A stretch of DNA of 64,000 nt. Source: Clostridium sp. (GTDB taxonomy: Bacteria; Bacillota; Clostridia; Lachnospirales; Lachnospiraceae). Positions within the stretch are counted from its first letter, which is position 1; each line of letters opens with the position of its first letter. The stretch is from assembly GCA_018377235.1 (NCBI GenBank), contig JAGZZT010000003.1:62001-126000 (forward strand), written 5' to 3'. Below, piece after piece: positions 24,553 through 33,115 of this stretch. Under the pieces are notes generated by a model, which saw only the letters and a program-made list of their open reading frames with translations, ran no database searches and had not been told where the DNA came from. Both the position numbers and the translations under genes were made by a program.

Positions 24553-25349
24553 TTAGAGATATAACTCTGGGACAATATTATCCGGTGGATTCTATCATCC
24601 ACCGTCTGGATCCCAGAACAAAGCTGTTTGGAACAATGGTATTTATTTTATCCCTGTTTATGGCTGACAGCCTTTGGGGATATCTGGCGGCTACAGTTGT
24701 CCTGGCGGCAGTTATCCGCTGCTCCAGGGTTCCTTTTAAATTTATTGTAAAGGGACTGAAGGCTGTGGTCTTTCTGCTGCTTATCAGCGTCAGCTTTAAT
24801 TTGTTTCTGACGCCTGGAACTGCTGTGGTACAGTTCTGGATTTTTAAAATTACCAGAGAGGGAATCAGACTGGCGGTATTTATGGGGCTGCGTCTGATTT
24901 ATCTGGTGATTGGTTCATCTGTGATGACTTTGACCACCACGCCCAACCAGCTGACGGATGGACTGGAGAAGGGACTTCATTTCCTCAATAAAGTTCATGT
25001 TCCGGTCCATGAGATCGCCATGATGATGTCTATCGCTCTGCGCTTTATTCCTATTTTAGTGGAGGAGACGGACAAGATTATGAAGGCTCAGATGGCCAGA
25101 GGCGCTGACTTTGAAAGCGGAAACCTGATTCAGAGGGCGAAAAGCATGATTCCCATTCTGGTTCCTCTGTTTATTTCTGCCTTTCGCAGGGCTTCCGATC
25201 TGGCTATGGCCATGGAGGCCAGATGCTATCAGGGAGGGGCTGGAAGAACGAAGATGAAGCCCTTAAAGTACCGCAGCGCTGACAGGGCGGCCTACGTTCT
25301 GTTTTTTGTATACCTGGCTGTGCTGGCCGCTGTCAGGATGGCAGCATAG
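24549..25349 (+). CDS. ecfT: Energy-coupling factor transmembrane protein EcfT
   Basis: A 266-residue membrane scaffold that couples the ATPases to S-components. Begins IRDITLGQYYPVDSIIHRLDPRTKL, typical of Firmicute EcfT. The cytosolic coupling helices carry MARGADF and, in the second position, MEARCYQGG, so the second Ala-Arg-Gly motif is Ala-Arg-Cys. Overlaps ecfA2 by 4 nt. Confidence 0.95.
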   Translation: MIRDITLGQYYPVDSIIHRLDPRTKLFGTMVFILSLFMADSLWGYLAATVVLAAVIRCSRVPFKFIVKGLKAVVFLLLISVSFNLFLTPGTAVVQFWIFKITREGIRLAVFMGLRLIYLVIGSSVMTLTTTPNQLTDGLEKGLHFLNKVHVPVHEIAMMMSIALRFIPILVEETDKIMKAQMARGADFESGNLIQRAKSMIPILVPLFISAFRRASDLAMAMEARCYQGGAGRTKMKPLKYRSADRAAYVLFFVYLAVLAAVRMAA

Positions 25350-25451
25350 CAGCCAGGGCAGGGTTTTCGCTTTCACGGACGCCAGTATCAGCCCACAGGA
25401 GCGAGGTATCCTTTATCCATGAAAGCCGAGGAAAGACAGGAGAATGACAAT

Positions 25452-26531
25452 ATGAGACGAATCAAACTGACCGTTGCTTACGACGGTACTAATTACTGCG
25501 GCTGGCAGCTGCAGCCCAATGGAGTGACCATCGAGGAGGTTTTGAATCAGGCGCTCTCGGAGCTGCTGAAAGAAAAAATCCAGGTAATTGGAGCCAGCCG
25601 GACAGATTCAGGCGTTCACGCCAGGGGAAATATCGCTGTGTTTGATACAGAAGCCAGAATTCCAGCAGAGAAAATCTGCTTTGCGGTAAACCAGAGGCTT
25701 CCGGAGGATGTACGGGTGCAGAAATCAGAGGAGGTTCCCCTGACTTTTCACCCCAGAAAGGCCAACTGCGTAAAGACCTATGAGTATAAGATTTTAAATC
25801 GCAAAATCGATATGCCCTTAAACAGGCTGTACTGTCATTTCTGCTACTTTGATCTGGATGTGGATCGGATGCGCCAGGCAGCTGCCTGTCTGCTGGGGGA
25901 GCATGATTTTAAGAGCTTCTGCACAGTGAGGACTCAGGCGGAGGAGACAGTGAGGACTATTTACAGGCTGGATATCAGCAGAGATCTGGAGGATGTGATT
26001 ACCATGCGGATCAGCGGCAGCGGTTTTCTCTACAATATGGTCCGTATTATCATGGGAACTCTGGTAAAAATCGGCATGGGTGTGTGGCCGCCGGAGAAGA
26101 TGGAGGAAATTCTGGAAGCCAGGGACAGAGCTGCCGCCGGGCCGACGATTCCGGCCAGAGGGCTGACGTTAGTAAGTATGGAGTATGAAAAGGAGCCCAG
26201 AGAATTTGTGTCAGGAGAAAACAGGCACTGGAGCTATATTCTGGATCAGCGCCGGATGACTTCGGAGGGTTTCTCTGTCCTGGAAATTCTCCGGTGCGAG
26301 GGGCCGGAGCTGGAAGGGGTTTTGAGACGTGTGATCCACCAGGCTGTGCGAAACGGCGCTCAGGACGTGTATGTAAAGGCAAAGGGACGGATCCATCCGG
26401 GAGATCAGTTCGGATATTATGTCTTAAAAGAGCCGGACGAGAGGGGAAAGGCTCTGGGGGAGGGCTGTCTGATGGCTGTGTATAAGGACGCGCCTGAATC
26501 CGCTGCGGGAAGGGGCATGATCCGCTCATGA
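25452..26531 (+). CDS. truA: tRNA pseudouridine synthase A with C-terminal extension
   Basis: Converts U38-U40 in tRNA anticodon stems to pseudouridine. The catalytic aspartate is in SRTDSGVHARGN, and the N-terminus MRRIKLTVAYDGTNYCGWQ is typical. ATG 25452 is preferred over 25419 because ACAGGAG lies 10 nt upstream and TruA begins here. The enzyme proper ends near residue 246 (TIPARGLTLVSMEY), yet the frame continues for ~113 more residues, including VLRRVIHQAVRNGAQDVYVKAKGRIHPGDQFGYYVL, to 359. The added part is not recognised. Its stop overlaps the transporter start (ATGA). Confidence 0.92.
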   Translation: MRRIKLTVAYDGTNYCGWQLQPNGVTIEEVLNQALSELLKEKIQVIGASRTDSGVHARGNIAVFDTEARIPAEKICFAVNQRLPEDVRVQKSEEVPLTFHPRKANCVKTYEYKILNRKIDMPLNRLYCHFCYFDLDVDRMRQAAACLLGEHDFKSFCTVRTQAEETVRTIYRLDISRDLEDVITMRISGSGFLYNMVRIIMGTLVKIGMGVWPPEKMEEILEARDRAAAGPTIPARGLTLVSMEYEKEPREFVSGENRHWSYILDQRRMTSEGFSVLEILRCEGPELEGVLRRVIHQAVRNGAQDVYVKAKGRIHPGDQFGYYVLKEPDERGKALGEGCLMAVYKDAPESAAGRGMIRS

Positions 26532-28018
26532 GCAGAACCCTGGTTTATCTGATTTATTTTACGCTCTATTCCTTTCTGCTTCTTTTTATCGGAAAATCTT
26601 CTCTCAGGGACAGCGATTCTATTGAGAAGTTTTTCGTGGGAGAGAAGAAGACAGGAACCAGGGCGCTCTTTTTTACCTTTGTGGGGACCTGGATTTCGGC
26701 AGCCACCATTCTGGGCTATACAGGCAATGTGTACCAGAACGGCACCAGAGTGCTGGCAGTTTCTGTGATTCCCTGGTTTATGGGAGCCCTGCTTCTGTAC
26801 GCAGTGGTAAGCAGGATCCGGGAGTACGATATTTTAACGATCCCGGAATTTTTCGAGAAGAGGTACCACTCCGGCCTTCTGCAGACCATGTCCGCTCTTC
26901 TGATGGCAGGGGGCTATATTCTCTATTTGGTGATTCAGATCAAGGGATTTGGAATCGCCGCGTCCAGTCTTTTAAATATCGACTACAAGGTGGCGGTGTT
27001 TCTGGTATATCTGTTCATTCTCTATTCCACCTTCGGCGGCTTTAACTCTGTGACAAAATCAGATTCTTGCAACCTGATTATGCTGACTATCAGTGTGGGA
27101 GCTGTCTATTTTGCCGTGCTGAGCCGGATTGATAATGCCGGATTTCTCACAGATGCTCTGGTGAGGGAGCGGATCACTGCTCAGGGCTTTCCTGTAAAAG
27201 GTGCAGGAGAGTTCGATGGTTACTCTTCCCTGATGTACGCCACTACCTTTTTCGGCTGGGGCATGGGACTGGCCGCCAATCCCCAGTACTTGATCCGGAT
27301 TGTGGCGGCAAAGGACAAGGACAGTGCCAGGAGGACGATTCTCTGGGCGCTTATATTCCTGGCAGGCATTTACTTTGCCCTGACGGAGATTGGCCTGGGA
27401 CTTCGCATTCTGTATCCTGATTTAATAGAAATCTGCGGCGCGGACGATGTATTTATCTATGCGGTGAATAACAGGATGTTTTCTCAGTTCAGCGGATTTT
27501 TCCTTCTGAGCGTCATCGGAGCCTGCGTTTCCACAGCCAATTCCCAGCTTCTTCTTATTGGTTCCTCCCTGGCCTACGATGTGACGGCCAGGCTCAGGAA
27601 ACGAAAGCTGTCAGAGGAAAAGCTGCTCAATCTGACCAGAATTTACATTTTTATCGGAGGGACGGCGGCGCTGTTTCTGTCTTTAAATCCCCCTGAGGAT
27701 ATTTTATCCTTTGGAAGCGATATCTGGGGCTTATTTTCCGCTATGTTTGCTCCTCTGCTCTATGGAGGTTTCTATTATAAAAACAGCAGCAGGCGGGGGG
27801 CTGTGGCGGCGTTCCTTACAGGAGCAGTCTGCAGCGGCCTGTTTTACAAGCTGGATCTGCCGGTGTACTGGGCGTTTCCTGCTACAGCCTGTTCTGCAGC
27901 AGTCTTTTTTGCGGTTCCTGTGCTGGAGCAGTTTTATAGAAAAGGAACCGGAAAAGGAGAAGAGAGCCAGGAGGAGCCGAGGTCGGAATTCCCGGCAGAA
28001 AGGAGGAGGCGGCGTTGA
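26528..28018 (+). CDS. Sodium:solute symporter family (SSS/SLC5) protein
   Basis: A 496-residue, roughly 13-helix membrane protein. SSS features: KFFVGEKKTGTRALFFTFVGTWISAATILGYTGNVYQNG near the start, TIPEFFEKRYHS after helix 3, and ACVSTANSQLLLIGSSLAYDV in helix 8 with the Ser/Thr pair used for sodium. It overlaps truA by 4 nt and the histidine kinase by 4 nt. In CbrA an SSS module is fused to a kinase; here the parts are separate but adjacent, so this protein may both transport and sense a ligand for the kinase. The substrate is unknown; a role linked to the downstream 5-oxoproline genes is inference. Confidence 0.88.
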   Translation: MSRTLVYLIYFTLYSFLLLFIGKSSLRDSDSIEKFFVGEKKTGTRALFFTFVGTWISAATILGYTGNVYQNGTRVLAVSVIPWFMGALLLYAVVSRIREYDILTIPEFFEKRYHSGLLQTMSALLMAGGYILYLVIQIKGFGIAASSLLNIDYKVAVFLVYLFILYSTFGGFNSVTKSDSCNLIMLTISVGAVYFAVLSRIDNAGFLTDALVRERITAQGFPVKGAGEFDGYSSLMYATTFFGWGMGLAANPQYLIRIVAAKDKDSARRTILWALIFLAGIYFALTEIGLGLRILYPDLIEICGADDVFIYAVNNRMFSQFSGFFLLSVIGACVSTANSQLLLIGSSLAYDVTARLRKRKLSEEKLLNLTRIYIFIGGTAALFLSLNPPEDILSFGSDIWGLFSAMFAPLLYGGFYYKNSSRRGAVAAFLTGAVCSGLFYKLDLPVYWAFPATACSAAVFFAVPVLEQFYRKGTGKGEESQEEPRSEFPAERRRRR

Positions 28019-29367
28019 AACGATGGAGAAACCGGCTGGGAAACTGGTTTTTTCAGCTGGAAAACGAGATTCTGCTTCCATTTCTGGCAGTGGGAATTAT
28101 TGTGCTGGGCGGGTTCGGAGTGATCTCCTTTTACAACGGCTATACCATTGAGAGAAGAGGACTGGAATCCACAGCCAGGCAGGTATTTTCTGTGATGAAT
28201 CAGGAACTGGATTTTCTGGCAGAGCATGTTCCGGAGGAGAAAATCCGGGAAAAGTACAGGGAAAATCAGCCGGAATATCTGAGGATCACAGATAAAGGCG
28301 GACAGATCATAGCCTGCCCCAGGGCAGCTTTTGAAAAGGAGAAAGTAGTGCTTTCCGACTCCGGAAATGTTCTGGGCTGGAAGCTGGAGTTTATTGTGGA
28401 TGAGAAGGTGCTGTTCGAGCAGATCTTAGAGAGCCAGTCCTATGTGGTGATTGGGGCGATTGCGGCGCTTATCATTATTATTCAGGCCAGTATTTTCATC
28501 TCCTACAATATCGCCTTCCCCATCCGCACCATGAGCCGGACCTGCCATGAGATCAATGAAAACAGGGGAAGCTACCGGAATTATCGGTTTGACGCTGTGC
28601 GGCGCAGGGATGAAATCGGCCAGCTGGCCACCACCTTTGAGCTGCTCCTGAAAAATATGGACAATTATACGAAGATGGAGTATACCAGCCGGATGTCAGC
28701 TACACTGGCCCATGAGATTAAAAATCCTATTGCCGGTATTCGTTCCGGTATTCAGGTACTTAAAGGAAGGGTGGAGAAACCTGGAGATCAGATGCTCTGC
28801 GACAGCATGATTAAGGAAATTGATCGGGTTACGGCCCTGATCACAAACCTGTTTACCCTCTCTGTGAAAAAAGACAGCAGAAAGGAACAATTTCTGCTGG
28901 AACCTCTTCTGAGGGAGCTGGAACTGTTCTATCAAAAGGGATTGAAACAGCAGGGAATTACTTTTTCGGTGAAGGTATCCGGACAGCCGTCCGTCTGGGC
29001 CAACGGAGATGAGCTGCGCCAGATCCTTCACAACCTGATTGGCAACAGCGTCAAGGCCTTAGGTAAAAAGTCGGGCGGGACTATCCGCCTGGAGGCCTGG
29101 GCGGAGCGGGAACGGGGAGGAGTAATGACTCTCAGCGATAACGGATGCGGAATGGTGAAGGAGGAACTGGAGCGGGCGGCGGAACCGTTTTACACGAAAA
29201 GCATTAATGGAATCGGATTGGGACTTGCTATTGTAAAAAAGCTGACCGATCAGAACGGAGGCAGCTTCCAGATGGAAAGCCAGCCGGGAGAGGGAACCAG
29301 GGTCAGCCTCTGGTTCCCGGCAGGAAAGGAGGAAACGCATGAGCCGGATATTAATAGTAGACGATGA
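28015..29367 (+). CDS. Sensor histidine kinase (NtrB/CbrA-like, membrane-bound)
   Basis: A 450-residue kinase starting at TTG 28015 after AAAGGAGGAGG. A helix at ~21-43 and another at ~142-163 flank a ~100-residue extracytoplasmic sensor; a HAMP-like linker follows. The H-box is LAHEIKNPIAG with H233; the N-box is LHNLIGNSVKAL; the G-boxes are SDNGCGM and GIGLGLAIVKKL. It overlaps the transporter by 4 nt and its regulator by 29 nt, so all three should be made together. Confidence 0.93.
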   Translation: MKRWRNRLGNWFFQLENEILLPFLAVGIIVLGGFGVISFYNGYTIERRGLESTARQVFSVMNQELDFLAEHVPEEKIREKYRENQPEYLRITDKGGQIIACPRAAFEKEKVVLSDSGNVLGWKLEFIVDEKVLFEQILESQSYVVIGAIAALIIIIQASIFISYNIAFPIRTMSRTCHEINENRGSYRNYRFDAVRRRDEIGQLATTFELLLKNMDNYTKMEYTSRMSATLAHEIKNPIAGIRSGIQVLKGRVEKPGDQMLCDSMIKEIDRVTALITNLFTLSVKKDSRKEQFLLEPLLRELELFYQKGLKQQGITFSVKVSGQPSVWANGDELRQILHNLIGNSVKALGKKSGGTIRLEAWAERERGGVMTLSDNGCGMVKEELERAAEPFYTKSINGIGLGLAIVKKLTDQNGGSFQMESQPGEGTRVSLWFPAGKEETHEPDINSRR

Positions 29368-30694
29368 ATTCCTGATCCGCTATACCCTGGAGGAGGGACT
29401 GAGGGACAGGGGACATGAAACACAGTCTGCGGAAAATATGGAGGAGGGGCTTTTAAAGGCCAGAAAATTTCATCCGGATGTGGTGCTTCTGGATAACCTG
29501 CTGGAACACAGTGTGGGAATGGATGAGATCGCTACCTTTAAGACTGTAGATCCACGGATTCAGGTGATCCTCATGACAGCCTACGGTTCGGTATCCCAGG
29601 CGGTGGAGGCTGTCAGGCGGGGGGCCTATGATTATATTTTAAAGCCCTTTGACATCGATGATATCGAGATGGCGGTCAAGCGCAGCGTGGAACAGATCAG
29701 AAACCAGGAATCGCTGGAATATTTAAAGGGAGAGAGTCAGGAGTTCCTGGGTGTCAGCCAGGCAGTACAGCAGATTCGCCGTCACATTGAGATTCTTGGA
29801 AAAAACAGTTCTGTCAATGTGCTGATTCGAGGCGAGACAGGGACTGGCAAGGAGGTAGCGGCCCGGCTGATCCACGATATCAGCGGACGTTCCGGTCTGA
29901 TGGTGCGGATCAACTGTGGGGCAATTCCGGAAAATCTTCTGGAAAACGAGCTGTTCGGCTATGAGAGAGGAGCCTTCGCAGGAGCCATGCGGACGAAAAA
30001 GGGACTGATTGAGATGGCGGACGGAGGAACGGTCTTTTTTGATGAGGTAGGAGAAATGCCTCTGGCCATGCAGGCTAAGCTTCTTACCTTCTTAGATGAC
30101 AGGAAGATTAAACGAGTAGGGGGGCTGGAGGATCTTGAAGTGGATGTGCGGATTATCGCGGCTACTAACCGGAATCTGGAAAAGGCGGTAGAGCAGGGGC
30201 TGTTCCGCCAGGATCTGTTCTACCGCCTTAATGTTATGCAGCTGGTAATTCCTCCGCTTAGAGACAGAAGAGAAGATATTCCGGTACTCTGCGATTATTA
30301 TCTGGATTATTATAATAAGCTGTTTGCCAGAAGCATCGATCGGGTGGAACCCCGCTTTATGCGGGAGCTGCTTCTGTATGACTGGAAGGGCAATGTGAGA
30401 GAGCTTAAAAATATTTTTGAACGCTGTTTTCTTTTAAGCCCAGGCAGAGAGCTGGAAAAACATGTGGAGCTGAACAGGACACCGGACGGCGAAGGAGAGC
30501 GGACCGGAGAATACTTCCGGCTGAAGGAATTGGAAAAGGGGCCGGTGGATCTGGAGAAGGAGGTTCAGTCCCTGGAGCGGCTCTATATAGAGAAAGCCCT
30601 GGCGCTGTGCGGGGGAAATCAGACAAAGGCGGCTGCGCTTTTGGGCATTACAAGATTTTCCATGAAACGGAAAATGGAGAAGGACGGAGAATAG
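29339..30694 (+). CDS. NtrC-family sigma-54-type response regulator (GAFAGA variant)
   Basis: A 451-residue three-domain regulator. The receiver has D8, D9, phospho-acceptor D52 and KPFD. The AAA+ domain has Walker A GETGTGKE (~165), ELFGYERGAFAGAMRTKKGLIE and Walker B GTVFFDEVGEM, plus the RDRREDIP sensor region. The C-terminal Fis-type helix-turn-helix is ALALCGGNQTKAAALLGITRFSMKRKM. The sigma-54-contacting loop reads GAFAGA (residues 211-216) rather than GAFTGA. It is followed by a terminator and then the 5-oxoprolinase operon, its likely target. I found no -24/-12 (GG-N10-GC) promoter before pxpA. Confidence 0.93.
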   Translation: MSRILIVDDEFLIRYTLEEGLRDRGHETQSAENMEEGLLKARKFHPDVVLLDNLLEHSVGMDEIATFKTVDPRIQVILMTAYGSVSQAVEAVRRGAYDYILKPFDIDDIEMAVKRSVEQIRNQESLEYLKGESQEFLGVSQAVQQIRRHIEILGKNSSVNVLIRGETGTGKEVAARLIHDISGRSGLMVRINCGAIPENLLENELFGYERGAFAGAMRTKKGLIEMADGGTVFFDEVGEMPLAMQAKLLTFLDDRKIKRVGGLEDLEVDVRIIAATNRNLEKAVEQGLFRQDLFYRLNVMQLVIPPLRDRREDIPVLCDYYLDYYNKLFARSIDRVEPRFMRELLLYDWKGNVRELKNIFERCFLLSPGRELEKHVELNRTPDGEGERTGEYFRLKELEKGPVDLEKEVQSLERLYIEKALALCGGNQTKAAALLGITRFSMKRKMEKDGE

Positions 30695-30715
30695 GATCAG
30701 ACTCAGACATAATAC

Positions 30716-30781
30716 ATCGTGCAAAAATTCACATCGTGCAGAACCGCACACCTGTAACGTGCGTTTTTGCACGATTTTTTT
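30716..30781 (+). terminator. Terminator after the two-component operon
   Basis: ATCGTGCAAAAA (30716-30727) pairs with TTTTTGCACGAT (30764-30775), followed by a T-run. Inner CGTGC/GCACG words allow alternative pairing. Confidence 0.85.
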
Positions 30782-30820
30782 GAAAATCTAAAAAATAAAT
30801 AAAGAAACAGGAAAAACTAA

Positions 30821-30849
30821 TTGAAAAGTAGTATAAAATCAACTAAAAT
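30821..30849 (+). promoter_or_regulatory. Sigma-A promoter of the 5-oxoprolinase operon
   Basis: TTGAAA (30821-30826), 17-bp spacer, TAAAAT (30844-30849). In the leader, GACAC-GAAA-GTGTC (30860-30873) forms a small hairpin with a GNRA tetraloop. Confidence 0.6.
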
Positions 30850-30916
30850 TTTAGCCAGAGACACGAAAGTGTCATAAGTATGAAACAATAAAAATAAATC
30901 AACAGGAGGTAAAGCT

Positions 30917-31678
30917 ATGTACTTTGTGGATTTAAACAGTGATCTGGGAGAGAGCTTCGGCAACTATACCATTGGAATGGATGAGGAGATTTTAAAATAT
31001 GTTTCCTCCGCTAATGTAGCCTGCGGATGGCATGCAGGAGATCCCATGGTAATGGAGAAGACTGTAGCCCTGGCCAAAGAGTTTGGGACAGCTGTAGGAG
31101 CCCATCCGGGCTTTCCAGATCTGATGGGATTCGGCCGCAGAAACATGGCTGTTACTCCGGAGGAGGCCAAGGCCTATGTGAAATATCAGCTGGGAGCCCT
31201 TCAGGCGTTTGCGAAAGCCCACGGCGTGAAGATCCAGCATGTGAAGCCCCACGGCGCCCTCTACAATATGGCAGCCGTAGACGAGAAGCTGGCAAAAGCC
31301 ATGTGCGAGGCAGTTTACGAGGTAGATAAGGACATTATCTTCATGGGACTGGCCGGATCCAGGATGATTACAGCGGCTGAGGAGACTGGACTGAAGGCAG
31401 CCAGCGAGGTATTCGCAGACCGTGCCTACAATGACGATGGAACCCTTGTTTCCAGAAAGCTTCCGGGCGCAGTCATCAAGGATAAGGATCTGGCAATCAG
31501 GAGAGTAGTCCGCATGGTGAAAGAAGGAAAAGTGGAGAGTATCAATGGAAGAGACATTGATATCAAGGCAGATTCCATCTGCGTACACGGAGACAATCCG
31601 AAAGCTCTGGAGTTTGTAAAGAATATCAGAGAGACTCTGGAGAAAGAGGGAGTGACGATTTCCAATCTGATGAGATAG
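30917..31678 (+). CDS. pxpA: 5-oxoprolinase subunit A (LamB/YcsF family)
   Basis: A 253-residue subunit of the prokaryotic ATP-dependent 5-oxoprolinase, which opens 5-oxoproline (pyroglutamate) to glutamate together with PxpB and PxpC. Family blocks: VDLNSDLGESFG, NVACGWHAGDP, GAHPGFPDLMGFGRR, HVKPHGALYN, EVFADRAYNDDGTLVSR and SICVHGDNP. AACAGGAGGT precedes the ATG. First gene of pxpA-transporter-pxpB-pxpC. Confidence 0.95.
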   Translation: MYFVDLNSDLGESFGNYTIGMDEEILKYVSSANVACGWHAGDPMVMEKTVALAKEFGTAVGAHPGFPDLMGFGRRNMAVTPEEAKAYVKYQLGALQAFAKAHGVKIQHVKPHGALYNMAAVDEKLAKAMCEAVYEVDKDIIFMGLAGSRMITAAEETGLKAASEVFADRAYNDDGTLVSRKLPGAVIKDKDLAIRRVVRMVKEGKVESINGRDIDIKADSICVHGDNPKALEFVKNIRETLEKEGVTISNLMR

Positions 31679-31716
31679 GAAAACAGGGGAAAAGAGAAAT
31701 TTGGAGGAAACAGCAT

Positions 31717-32937
31717 ATGGGAGAGAAGAAAGATAAGGGCAATATGACAGCCCTCATAGGAGCTGCCTTTCTGATGGCTACCTCAGCCATTGGACCCGGC
31801 TTCCTGACACAGACAGCAACCTTTACCGGACAGTTTAAATCTGCGTTCGCTTTGGTAATTGTGGCGACTATTCTGCTGGATGTAACTACCCAGTTAAATA
31901 TCTGGTCTGTTATCGGAGTGTCCGGCATGAGAGGACAGGATATTGCCAACAAGGTTGTTCCTGGACTGGGATATTTTATCGCCTGCTTAGTAGCTTTAGG
32001 CGGCCTCGTATTTAATATCGGAAACGTCGGCGGCGGCGCTACGGGACTGAACGTTATGTTTGGTTTTCCCATTAAGGCAGGCTGCATCATTTCCGGAGCC
32101 ATCGGAATCCTGATTTTCCTTTCAAAGGATGCAAAAGAGGGAATGGATAAGCTGACAAAGTACCTGGGAACCATGATGATTCTTGTTGTGCTTTATGTGG
32201 TATTTAAGTCAAAACCGCCGGTAGGAGAGGCTGTGGCGGGAATCGCCAGCTTTAACCAGGCGCCGGATTTAGTGCTTCCATTAATCACTCTGCTCGGAGG
32301 AAGCTGCGGCGGCTACATCGCATTCTCAGGAGCTCACAGACTTCTGGACGCAGGCTACAAGGGAGAGAAGGATCTGCCGAAGGTGCGCCAGTCCGTACTT
32401 ATGGGCGTAGGCGTATCTGGAACCATGAGAATTCTTCTGTTCTTAGCCGTTCTGGGTGTAGTGACAGCTATGCCGGAGATTGTAAATTCTGAGGGATGGG
32501 CAGTCAGCCCGCCGGCAGAGGCCTTCCGTGCAGGGGCAGGCGTGATTGGATACAAGATTTTCGGCCTTGTTATCTTCTTCGCAGCTACCACATCCATCAT
32601 CGGAGCAGCTTATACGTCAGTATCCTTCTTAAAGACGCTGCATCCGTTTATCATGGAAAATGAGAAATGGTTTGTAATCGGCTTCATTGCCGTTTCCACA
32701 GTCATTATGACTCTGCTTGGCCAGCCGGCTAAGCTGCTTGTTCTGGCAGGAGCTGTCAACGGACTGATTCTTCCGCTGACTCTGCTTACTATCCTGGCAG
32801 CCAGCAGAAATAAGAAAATCGTGGGAGAAAACTACAAGCATCCGGCTATCCTTCTGGTACTGGGCATTGTGGCAGTAATTCTGACAGGAATCGGAGCTGT
32901 CAGATCTCTTCCAAACATCCTTACTATTTTTGGATAA
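31717..32937 (+). CDS. Nramp-related (YcsG-like) transporter of the 5-oxoproline operon
   Basis: A 406-residue, 11-helix transporter of the Nramp superfamily (ATSAIGPGFLTQTATFTGQ in helix 1; GGSCGGYIAFSGAHRLLDAGYKGEKD around helix 6). It lacks the metal-binding DPGN of helix 1 (TGQF there) and the MPH motif of helix 6, so divalent-metal transport is unlikely. B. subtilis YcsG occupies the same place between pxpA and pxpB/C homologues. Import of 5-oxoproline or a related amino acid is the likely role, by context only. Confidence 0.85.
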   Translation: MGEKKDKGNMTALIGAAFLMATSAIGPGFLTQTATFTGQFKSAFALVIVATILLDVTTQLNIWSVIGVSGMRGQDIANKVVPGLGYFIACLVALGGLVFNIGNVGGGATGLNVMFGFPIKAGCIISGAIGILIFLSKDAKEGMDKLTKYLGTMMILVVLYVVFKSKPPVGEAVAGIASFNQAPDLVLPLITLLGGSCGGYIAFSGAHRLLDAGYKGEKDLPKVRQSVLMGVGVSGTMRILLFLAVLGVVTAMPEIVNSEGWAVSPPAEAFRAGAGVIGYKIFGLVIFFAATTSIIGAAYTSVSFLKTLHPFIMENEKWFVIGFIAVSTVIMTLLGQPAKLLVLAGAVNGLILPLTLLTILAASRNKKIVGENYKHPAILLVLGIVAVILTGIGAVRSLPNILTIFG

Positions 32938-32957
32938 GGGAAAATAGGGAAAATGCA

Positions 32958-32985
32958 GCGCCGGGGGCTTAAAGCTTCCCGGCGC
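32958..32985 (+). other. Strong stem-loop between the transporter gene and pxpB
   Basis: GCGCCGGG (32958-32965) pairs with CCCGGCGC (32978-32985), with an inner GCTT/AAGC helix. No T-run follows. It lies in a 178-nt gap and could trim or stabilise the mRNA, or weaken expression of pxpB/pxpC relative to pxpA. Confidence 0.5.
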
Positions 32986-33115
32986 GTGCTGAAACAAAAA
33001 ACAAAAATATATCATTACAAGAATACATAATGTTACAGGAGCGTATAGAATTGAAAATACGCAGAATTAAGAAAAATGAACAGCAGCATAAAAATTCAGG
33101 TAAGGAGGAAACAGC

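Noticed and set aside
30782..30916. Sigma-54 (-24/-12) promoter before pxpA
   Set aside because: No GG-N10-GC pair was found; TTGAAA-17-TAAAAT fits sigma-A.
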